This document shows, piece by piece, positions 17,369 through 24,495 of a DNA stretch of 64,000 bases (positions within the stretch are counted from its first letter, which is position 1; every line of letters begins with the position of its first letter). Position numbers and translations under genes: made by a program. Source of the DNA: Maribacter sp. (GTDB lineage: Bacteria > Bacteroidota > Bacteroidia > Flavobacteriales > Flavobacteriaceae); the NCBI GenBank assembly GCA_020629415.1, contig JAHDDL010000016.1, forward strand, positions 19,592 through 83,591, in the 5' to 3' direction. Below the pieces are notes generated by a model that saw only the letters and a program-made list of their open reading frames with translations, ran no database searches and was not told the DNA's origin.

Positions 17369-20300
17369 ATGAGTAGAGAGGACGCTCTTTCGCCTGCAAT
17401 ACAAATTACAGAAACTTCCCGGAAAGTATCTCAACCAGGTATGTTCCAAATCAATTTAAAAACCAACACGGTTGATTGGAACAGCACCTTAAAGGAACTT
17501 CATGAAGTTTCTATAGATCACATTCCAAATATTACAAACTGCTATGGCAAGTGTAAAGCTGTTGATTCAAAAAATAAAATCTTACAATTACATAAACAAG
17601 CTATAGAAAACGGCACTCCGTTTGAACTGGATTACGAAATTATAACTGCCAAAGGAAATTCTCGCCCTTTACACCTATCTGCACAACCGGTATTAATTGA
17701 TGGAGAATGCACCAGTGTATATGGAGTGGTTGAAGATAGGAGCGAGAATGACCATACAGACAGTAAAAATTTGCAAATAAAACTTCAACTGAACTATGCT
17801 GAAAAATTAGCAAAATCCGGATCTTGGAATTTGAATGTCGTTACCGGTGAATTGACTTGGTCAGATAATTTTTACGCTATTTTCAACCATAACAAAAACA
17901 ACCCCATTTCTTATGAGATATACATTGGTTATGTTCATGAAGACGATAAACAGGCAGTAAGGGCTAAGTTTGATTTAGCGCTGAAAACCAATCAATTTCC
18001 AGAATTAAATTATAGAATTCAGTTAAAAGATGGTACCGTTAAAACATTATGCTCTACCGGTAAAGTTATTTGCAATGAAAAAGGAGAGGTTATCTCCATG
18101 CTGGGAACTTGCCAAGACATTTCAGAAAAGATTGCCATAAAGGAAAAAATTTCACAGACCAGCCATCAATTAAAATTAACGGAAAATATAAACGAAGCAG
18201 GTTCTTGGCAGTTAGATTTAAAAAAAGAAGAATTCAGTTGGACCGATAATCTCTATAGAATTTTTGAAATAGAGATCGGTACAAAAATGACTTTTGAGAC
18301 ATTACAAAACTATACTCATCCGGATGACTTAGAGCATCTCAAAGAAAAGTTCAATGAAATTCTGCTCAACAAAAAATCTCACAAGTTCTTACATAGAATT
18401 ATTTTAGAAAATGGTTCGGTAAAAACGGTTCAGGTAGTGTCAGATGCGGTTACCGATACCAGCGGGCAGGTCATACAACTTATTGGTACTACCCAAGACA
18501 TTTCCCATAAAGTCAACAAAGACCTAGAGTTGATACAAACACACCATCAACTAAGCCTAACGGAAGAAACCTCAAAAGCCGGCACATGGTCATGGAACCC
18601 ATCTTCAGGTAAGTTTAAATGGTCAGAAAATCTATATGAAATTATGGATTTTGACAAAAACACCCCCATGAATTTCGATGTTTTGTATACACGCATACAT
18701 CCTGAAGACAAGGACATTGTTAAAAAATCAATGCAATTTGTACAGGACACAAATACAAAATGTAAGTTCGTTCATAGAATTATAATCAAAGACGGTAGTG
18801 TAAGAACGCTAGAAATAGTTGCCGATATTATCTCTAATGACTTAAACAAGGAGAGGGAATTGATCGGTACTACTCGTGATATTACCAATACTATAGATAT
18901 AGAACATGAATTAGTTCAAAAAGACCAATTGCTAGATTTTGCAGAGCACCTGACAACTATGGGTTATTGGAGATATAAACCTAGTGAAAACAGTGTTTTT
19001 TGGTCAAAGAATTTGTTTCAGATCTTTGAACAACCCATCATAGATAATCTGACGTTTGAAACATATTTTAACAAAGTCCACCCAAAAGATAAAGCCTTTG
19101 TCAAGAAAAAAGTAGCTCAATCTATAAATGACAACAAATTCTACAACTTTACCCATAGAATCCTGCTTAAAAACGGGACAACAAAAGTAATTCAGATTAT
19201 TGGAAAGGTAACCGTTAACAAAACAGATGGCACACAAGAATTGTTGGGTACATGCTTAGATATTACAGAAGGTAACACAAAAGATTTAGAACTATCAGAA
19301 AAGAATTATCGTTTAAACGTTGCCGAAAAAATGGCTATGATCGGTTATTGGCAATGGAACACGCCAATCAACGAGGTTATTTGGTCAAATAACTTACATT
19401 CCATTTACGGACACAAAAAAGATGCCCCGCTAACTTTTGAGACTTATATCAATTATATTCATGAAGAAGATCGAGAGCAGATCGTCTCTAAACTGACGAG
19501 TGCCATGAAAGGGGGTGAATTTCCAAATTCAACATATAGAATTCAATTAAATGACGGCACCATTAAAATCATAAAATCATTAGGGAAAATTATACGTGAT
19601 AGTGAAGGCCAAGTTTTGGAAATGACCGGTGTTTGTCAAGATATTACAGAAACAAAAACCAAAGAGTTAGAGTTATTGCAAAAAAACCAACAATTGAACA
19701 TGGCGGAGCAAATGGCAATGCTTGGTTCTTGGGAATGGAAACCAAAAAAGAATATATACAAATGGTCAGATAACCTTTATAGAATATATGGGTTTGAATT
19801 AGGGTCAGAAATCAACATTGAACGTGCATTGGCCAGTGTTTATCCTCCAGACCTGGAAGATGTTAAAACATTGATCAAAGAAATTTTTGAAGGCAAAGAA
19901 CACAAACATAGCTACTACCGTATTTTGCTACATACCGGAGAAATAAAAACTTTGGAAGTTAGACGGGAAATTTCAAAAGATAATGAAGGCAATATAGAAA
20001 TTATTGGTTCTACACAGGACATCACCGATCAAATCAAGGCAAAACAACTTATTCAAGAAAAAAATCATCTATTATCGGTATCTGAAGAAATGGCAACAAT
20101 GGGCTCTTGGAAGTGGAACCCTACTACCGGCGTTTCCACTTGGTCAGATTACCTTTATAAAATTTATGGCTTTGAACTGAACACCCCAATGACTTTCGAA
20201 AAGTTTTTATCTAAAGTACATCCAGAAGATATAGATAGAACATATCAACATATTAACAACATTCTTGAAACGCATGAAAGCGGAAAAATTTTGTCATTTC

Positions 20301-21916
20301 GTATTATAAAAAATGATAATACAGTACGTTCTTTAGAATTGGTATCTGAAATCATAGAAAATCAAAACGGAGATATTGCCGAATTAATTGGTACAACACG
20401 TGATGTTACCGAAAAAATTGAGGCCAAGGAGAAAATTAAAGAAAAAAACCAATTACTATCTTATGCAGAAGAAATTGCCAAAATGGGTTCTTGGCATTTT
20501 GATCTACGTACAAATGAATTAAAATGGTCAGATAATCTTTATAAGATTTATAATCTGGAGGTGAGCTCACCAATGGATATGAATATTTTCTATTCTAAAA
20601 TACATCCAGACGATTTGGAATATGTAAAAGACCGGGTTAAAAGATATACAGAGGGAGACGAAAGTACAAAACCAATCCTTTTTCGCATAGTCTTACATAA
20701 TGGCAACGTTCTTTCTATAGAATCAATAGCCGGTATTACCAAAAACCATAGCGGAGAAGTAGTCGTAATAGCAGGAACTGCACAAGACATTACAGAACGT
20801 TTAAAAATAGAAAAAGATTTACTAGAAAAAAATCAACTGTTGAATTTTGCCGAACAATTATCTAGTATAGGTCATTGGAAATGGGATATTGTAAAAGATG
20901 TAATGAACAAATCTGAAAATTTATTGAAAATTTTAGATTTTGAACAGGGGACAAAACCAGATTTTAGTACGTATTTACAGAAAGTGCATCCCGCCGATCG
21001 CGAGAAGGTTATTGAAATGAGTCAAAAAATTATTGAGACCAAAAAGTTCAATACCTTCCATCACAGAATTATAAAAAACGACAACTCTATAAGAACCATT
21101 AAAATAATTGGTGAGGTTATACTAGATGTTGATGATAATGTTATTGAGCTAATAGGATCAAGCCAAGATATAACGGAACAGATTGAGGCACAACAAAAAA
21201 TACTGGACACGAATAGAAGTTTAGAAAAATCCACTATCATCTTAACTTCAAAAAACAAGCAGCTTGCCGAATTCAACCATATTACTTCACATAACCTGCG
21301 TTCACCGGTAAGCAATTTAAATGCCCTATTGGCATTGTACAAAAAAACCAAGAACGAGCAAACAAAACAAGAGGTCTTTGAAAAGTTTGAAATTGTAATT
21401 GAACATTTGTCAGAAACATTAAATGCGCTAATAGAGACAATTACCATTAAGCATAATGCAGCAGCAGTAACAGAAGAAATCTCATTTGAACAAATGCTAC
21501 TTAAAACCAAAAATGTTTTAGCGGCAGAAATGATAGAAACAGGTGCCAAAATTACAAGTGATTTTACAAATGCCGAAAATGTAAAATACAATCCTATCTA
21601 TTTAGAAAGTATTTTTCTTAATTTAGTTAGTAATTCTTTAAAGTACAGATCACTAGAAAGAGTTCCCGAAATTTTTATATCATCAAAAAAAGTGAATGGA
21701 AGAGTACTTTTAGAGTTTAAGGATAATGGATCAGGTATAGATATGAACATGCACGGGAGCAAAATTTTTGGACTCAATAAAGTTTTTCATAAACATCCGG
21801 AAGCAAAAGGTGTAGGTCTATTTTTGACAAAAGCACAGATAACATCTATGGGAGGTTCTATCTCTGTAGATAGTAAGGTAAATATTGGAACAACATTTTA
21901 TATCACTTTAAACTAA
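17369..21916 (+). CDS. Soluble sensor histidine kinase with ten PAS domains
   Basis: 1515 residues with no signal peptide or membrane segment, so a cytoplasmic sensor. PAS 1 (about 20-135) is divergent. PAS 2-10 share the pattern G-x-W, W-S-D-N-L-Y, a conserved HP-x-D, a F/Y-RI-x-L strand and G-T-x-QDI-T; their WSDN-type tryptophans start at residues 164, 291, 418, 545, 672, 799, 925 and 1053. PAS 10 has Lys instead of that Trp. A HisKA-like helix carries the phospho-acceptor His 1308 in ITSHNLRSPVSNL, followed by the ATPase domain: N box NLVSNSLKYRS near 1417, DNGSGID near 1452, GVGLFLTKAQ near 1481. It should phosphorylate the response regulator encoded 6 bases downstream. Ligands of the PAS domains are unknown. 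Confidence 0.95.
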   Translation: MSREDALSPAIQITETSRKVSQPGMFQINLKTNTVDWNSTLKELHEVSIDHIPNITNCYGKCKAVDSKNKILQLHKQAIENGTPFELDYEIITAKGNSRPLHLSAQPVLIDGECTSVYGVVEDRSENDHTDSKNLQIKLQLNYAEKLAKSGSWNLNVVTGELTWSDNFYAIFNHNKNNPISYEIYIGYVHEDDKQAVRAKFDLALKTNQFPELNYRIQLKDGTVKTLCSTGKVICNEKGEVISMLGTCQDISEKIAIKEKISQTSHQLKLTENINEAGSWQLDLKKEEFSWTDNLYRIFEIEIGTKMTFETLQNYTHPDDLEHLKEKFNEILLNKKSHKFLHRIILENGSVKTVQVVSDAVTDTSGQVIQLIGTTQDISHKVNKDLELIQTHHQLSLTEETSKAGTWSWNPSSGKFKWSENLYEIMDFDKNTPMNFDVLYTRIHPEDKDIVKKSMQFVQDTNTKCKFVHRIIIKDGSVRTLEIVADIISNDLNKERELIGTTRDITNTIDIEHELVQKDQLLDFAEHLTTMGYWRYKPSENSVFWSKNLFQIFEQPIIDNLTFETYFNKVHPKDKAFVKKKVAQSINDNKFYNFTHRILLKNGTTKVIQIIGKVTVNKTDGTQELLGTCLDITEGNTKDLELSEKNYRLNVAEKMAMIGYWQWNTPINEVIWSNNLHSIYGHKKDAPLTFETYINYIHEEDREQIVSKLTSAMKGGEFPNSTYRIQLNDGTIKIIKSLGKIIRDSEGQVLEMTGVCQDITETKTKELELLQKNQQLNMAEQMAMLGSWEWKPKKNIYKWSDNLYRIYGFELGSEINIERALASVYPPDLEDVKTLIKEIFEGKEHKHSYYRILLHTGEIKTLEVRREISKDNEGNIEIIGSTQDITDQIKAKQLIQEKNHLLSVSEEMATMGSWKWNPTTGVSTWSDYLYKIYGFELNTPMTFEKFLSKVHPEDIDRTYQHINNILETHESGKILSFRIIKNDNTVRSLELVSEIIENQNGDIAELIGTTRDVTEKIEAKEKIKEKNQLLSYAEEIAKMGSWHFDLRTNELKWSDNLYKIYNLEVSSPMDMNIFYSKIHPDDLEYVKDRVKRYTEGDESTKPILFRIVLHNGNVLSIESIAGITKNHSGEVVVIAGTAQDITERLKIEKDLLEKNQLLNFAEQLSSIGHWKWDIVKDVMNKSENLLKILDFEQGTKPDFSTYLQKVHPADREKVIEMSQKIIETKKFNTFHHRIIKNDNSIRTIKIIGEVILDVDDNVIELIGSSQDITEQIEAQQKILDTNRSLEKSTIILTSKNKQLAEFNHITSHNLRSPVSNLNALLALYKKTKNEQTKQEVFEKFEIVIEHLSETLNALIETITIKHNAAAVTEEISFEQMLLKTKNVLAAEMIETGAKITSDFTNAENVKYNPIYLESIFLNLVSNSLKYRSLERVPEIFISSKKVNGRVLLEFKDNGSGIDMNMHGSKIFGLNKVFHKHPEAKGVGLFLTKAQITSMGGSISVDSKVNIGTTFYITLN
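17795..21195 (+). repeat. Nine tandem PAS/PAC coding modules, mostly 381-base period
   Basis: The codon for the tryptophan of the WSDN-like motif falls at 17858, 18239, 18620, 19001, 19382, 19763, 20141 and 20525, with the equivalent Lys codon at 20909. Five successive intervals are exactly 381 bases (127 codons), then 378, 384 and 384. This fits tandem duplication of one module with very few later length changes, although the sequences have diverged. Confidence 0.9.
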
Positions 21917-21922
21917 ACTAAA

Positions 21923-22321
21923 ATGGATCATAGTATTAAGGTATGCGTAATAGATGATGATGAAGTTTTTCAATACACTATATTTCATACGTTGAACGCA
22001 CACAGGTCAGTAAGTGAGATCATACCATTTACGGATGGTGCAGAAGCAATGAGTTTTTTCTCCAAAAACATAAATAACCATAACCAATTGCCCGATGTTG
22101 TTTTTTTGGATGTTAATATGCCGGTTATGGACGGTTATCGGTTTATGGACGAGTACATAAAATTACTACCTAAAACCAGTAAAAAAATTACCATTTACAT
22201 CTTGTCATCTTCTGTAGACCTGGTAGATTTTGAAAAAACAAAAAATATAAAAGAAGTAACGGACTACATCGTTAAACCGATAAGGGACAACCAATTGACT
22301 AAAATTTTAGCAGAGTTGTAG
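21923..22321 (+). CDS. Single-domain response regulator (CheY-like)
   Basis: 132 residues, only a receiver domain. The acidic pocket DDDE is at residues 11-14, the phospho-acceptor Asp 63 is in VVFLDVNMPVMDGY, and the conserved lysine is in DYIVKPI near residue 118. No DNA-binding or output domain is attached, so it should work by protein contact or phosphorelay. It begins 6 bases after the stop of the ten-PAS kinase and is almost certainly its partner. Confidence 0.94.
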   Translation: MDHSIKVCVIDDDEVFQYTIFHTLNAHRSVSEIIPFTDGAEAMSFFSKNINNHNQLPDVVFLDVNMPVMDGYRFMDEYIKLLPKTSKKITIYILSSSVDLVDFEKTKNIKEVTDYIVKPIRDNQLTKILAEL

Positions 22322-22332
22322 TTTTTCCCAAC

Positions 22333-22686
22333 CTACTCTTCTTGCAAATAAGCATCGTAACCACCTTCTAGATTAATTACGTTTTTAAAGCCTAACTCCT
22401 CTAACCTGGCTTGAGCTTTCAAACTTCTACCACCTTTTTTACAATACACATAAATTGTTTTGTTTTTATCTATGGATTGTACTTGCTGATTAAAGTCAGG
22501 GAAAAACCAATCAATATTTATAGCACCTTCTATTGCCCCCTCTTCAAATTCTACAGGAGTCCTAACATCTATTAAAACTTCTGAAGATTGTTGATAACCT
22601 GCAAATTCCATAATTGGCTTAGACGCTATCTGACCGATCACAAATTGGGCGCTCATCAACAATACACAAAACAGTAAAATCCTCAT
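22333..22686 (-). CDS. Exported rhodanese-like domain protein
   Basis: About 117 residues from the chosen ATG at 22686; an in-frame ATG at 22707 would add seven residues but overlaps the likely promoter. A signal peptide (ILLFCVLLMSAQFVIGQ) directs it to the periplasm. A single rhodanese domain follows: LIDVRTPVEFEEGAIEGAINI, then active-site cysteine in YVYCKKGGRS, then LEGGYDAYL. Single-domain rhodaneses carry persulfide sulfur or bind oxyanions; the substrate is unknown. It is transcribed away from the sigma factor gene, 72 bases between starts. Confidence 0.88.
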   Translation of the reverse strand: MRILLFCVLLMSAQFVIGQIASKPIMEFAGYQQSSEVLIDVRTPVEFEEGAIEGAINIDWFFPDFNQQVQSIDKNKTIYVYCKKGGRSLKAQARLEELGFKNVINLEGGYDAYLQEE

Positions 22687-22704
22687 AATAACAGTGTTTA
22701 TACC

Positions 22705-22742
22705 CAAAAGTAAATATAATAACCAAAATTCAATTACTTTTG
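22705..22742. promoter_or_regulatory. Divergent promoter pair with inverted TACTTTTG elements
   Basis: A perfect 9-bp inverted repeat, CAAAAGTAA (22705-22713) and TTACTTTTG (22734-22742), places a TAnnTTTG-type -7 element on each strand facing outward. The minus-strand copy also has TTG 18 bases upstream (22733-22731). They would serve the rhodanese gene leftward and the sigma factor gene rightward. Confidence 0.5.
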
Positions 22743-22758
22743 AAGTGCAGAATATAAA

Positions 22759-23313
22759 ATGGAAACAAACAACCTAAATCCAGACAAGTGGGTAGATCTC
22801 TATGCAGATTACCTATTTAATTATGCCATTACAAGGGTAAGCGATGCCGAAATTGCTAAAGATCTTGTTCAAGATACTTTTATCGCAGGTCTAAAATCGG
22901 CTAAAAATTTTAAGGGTGATGCAGCCGAACGTACTTGGTTAATAGCAATTCTAAAACGCAAGGTCATAGACCACTACCGCAAAATAAATTCAAAAAAAGG
23001 CAAAGCGGAAGTACGTATGAGCTATAGTTCACAGACCGATGCAGAAGGTGATTGGTTAGAAGAACGTATTGCGGACCCCAACAGTAATTTTGAAAACGAT
23101 GCTATTGAAAACGAAGAATTAGGCCTGGCCATACAACTTTGTATTTCTAAATTACCAAAAAAGCAAGCCCAGGTTTTTACCATGAAAACTATTGAAGGAA
23201 TGGAAACTGAAGATATTTGTAATGCTTTAGGTATTAATGCGTCTAACCTTTGGGTAATGATACATAGAGCCAGAACGGGCTTAATGGGTTGTTTAAATCA
23301 AAATTGGTTTTAG
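22759..23313 (+). CDS. ECF-type RNA polymerase sigma factor
   Basis: 184 residues, ECF sigma size. Region 2 is visible as YLFNYAITRVSDAEIAKDL and VQDTFIAGLKSAKNFKG, then RTWLIAILKRKVIDHYRK. Region 4 is LPKKQAQVFTMKTIEGM and the helix-turn-helix EDICNALGINASNLWVMIH. It would direct RNA polymerase to a stress or envelope regulon. The next gene starts 2 bases after its stop and encodes a small cysteine-containing protein, a normal arrangement for a sigma factor and its antagonist. Confidence 0.94.
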   Translation: METNNLNPDKWVDLYADYLFNYAITRVSDAEIAKDLVQDTFIAGLKSAKNFKGDAAERTWLIAILKRKVIDHYRKINSKKGKAEVRMSYSSQTDAEGDWLEERIADPNSNFENDAIENEELGLAIQLCISKLPKKQAQVFTMKTIEGMETEDICNALGINASNLWVMIHRARTGLMGCLNQNWF

Positions 23314-23315
23314 TT

Positions 23316-23546
23316 ATGATGATTTCATGTGAAAAGGCGGCAAATATTTGCGACAAAGCTCAATACGAAGAAGCTTCGGGTTGGGATAAATTAAAATTAA
23401 AGTTTCACTTACTTATTTGTAAAACCTGTGCCAAGCACAGCAAAGACAATACAAAATTAACTTCTCTATGTAATCAGGCAAGATTAGCTGTTTTAACAGA
23501 TGAAGAGAAAAAGAAGATGAAAGAAAATTTTACGAAAGCTAAATAA
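23316..23546 (+). CDS. Small zinc-finger-like protein, probable anti-sigma factor
   Basis: About 76 residues from the ATG at 23316; a longer frame from 23289 overlaps the sigma gene and is less likely. The sequence is MMISCEKAANICDKAQYEEA, then a helix, then HLLICKTCAKH. The spacing of Cys, His and the CxxC pair resembles the zinc-binding anti-sigma (ZAS) fold, shortened and without a membrane segment. I infer a soluble anti-sigma factor for the upstream ECF sigma. Its last 8 bases overlap the end of the convergent UbiA-like gene. Confidence 0.75.
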   Translation: MMISCEKAANICDKAQYEEASGWDKLKLKFHLLICKTCAKHSKDNTKLTSLCNQARLAVLTDEEKKKMKENFTKAK

Positions 23547-24366
23547 TATACTTCTTGCTAAGTAAAAAAACCAACCACCAAAATAATGGAATTGCTTCTA
23601 CCCAAAAAGATGAAAAATATCTTTTTTGATCTAATTCTGTTTTATACAGCATTACCATTAAAATAATAAATACAATCGTTTTAACCGCTATGTAATTTAA
23701 ATCTACATCTAATTTTAAGAATGTAAGGGTATAGAAGAAAATTGCCCACAAATATCCGATTACTATTGTTCTTTTAAACCCTACCCTTTGGGGCAATGTT
23801 TTAAGTGCCACATTATCATACTTTAGATCCCTAATTTCAAAAGGCACCAGTAACACCAATACAAAGAAAAATCGTTGTAACGTTTCTACTTTTATATTCC
23901 AAGAAATTTCATTTAACACAGAAATACTTGGCAAAACTACTGTAGCACCAGCCCAAACTGCCGCAACTATTAATATTTTTAATCCACTAAAGCTTCTAAA
24001 ATTTTTATGCCTGGGCAGTACGGGCAACGCATAAAGACCAGTAATCGCAGCCAAAACAAATAATGAAATTAAAACCTTTTCCGACAGAAAAAATAATTGA
24101 TACGCTGCTACCAAAAGGCATCCTAGACTAAAAAATTGAATATTTTTTTGATACGTATTGGAAACAAGAATATACTTTTCTGCCTCTACACCAAATTTTA
24201 TAAAATTATAACAGCTAATAGACCCAAAAAAGATAAAACAGTAAAGTTCAAAAGGTACGTTAATGTTTAAGGTAAGGGCCGTAACATGAACCAAGCTAAA
24301 TATCGCCAAAGCGACATGAATACTAGCGTCAAGGTAAAAATCAAAAATCTTTTTGATCATGGTCAT
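23539..24366 (-). CDS. UbiA-like integral membrane protein, degenerate active site
   Basis: 275 residues with about eight hydrophobic segments. The second aspartate motif of UbiA prenyltransferases is recognisable as FEIRDLKYD (176-184, D180 and D184), and the LYALPVLPRHKNFRSFSGLK loop fits the family. The first motif, normally NDxxDxxxD, is replaced around residues 52-63 by CYNFIKFGVEAE, which lacks the aspartates that bind magnesium-diphosphate. It may be a non-catalytic or divergent member. It overlaps the anti-sigma gene at the stop by 8 bases and is divergent from gcvP. Confidence 0.65.
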   Translation of the reverse strand: MTMIKKIFDFYLDASIHVALAIFSLVHVTALTLNINVPFELYCFIFFGSISCYNFIKFGVEAEKYILVSNTYQKNIQFFSLGCLLVAAYQLFFLSEKVLISLFVLAAITGLYALPVLPRHKNFRSFSGLKILIVAAVWAGATVVLPSISVLNEISWNIKVETLQRFFFVLVLLVPFEIRDLKYDNVALKTLPQRVGFKRTIVIGYLWAIFFYTLTFLKLDVDLNYIAVKTIVFIILMVMLYKTELDQKRYFSSFWVEAIPLFWWLVFLLSKKYII

Positions 24367-24495
24367 TAAACAAAAGTAGTTAAAGTGTTTATAACCTTTT
24401 GTTTTGGTTAAAAACTTTCAGAATATGGCCTTCTTACGACACTAAATTAAACACATAAAAGTGGTAATTTTACAAGATATATAACAATAGTATCT

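Noticed and set aside
17795..21195. Possible CRISPR-like or satellite array
   Set aside because: The period is 381 bases and in frame inside a coding sequence; the units are diverged PAS domains.
24367..24495. Glycine riboswitch before gcvP
   Set aside because: The 129-base gap shows no tandem aptamer-like pattern or terminator.
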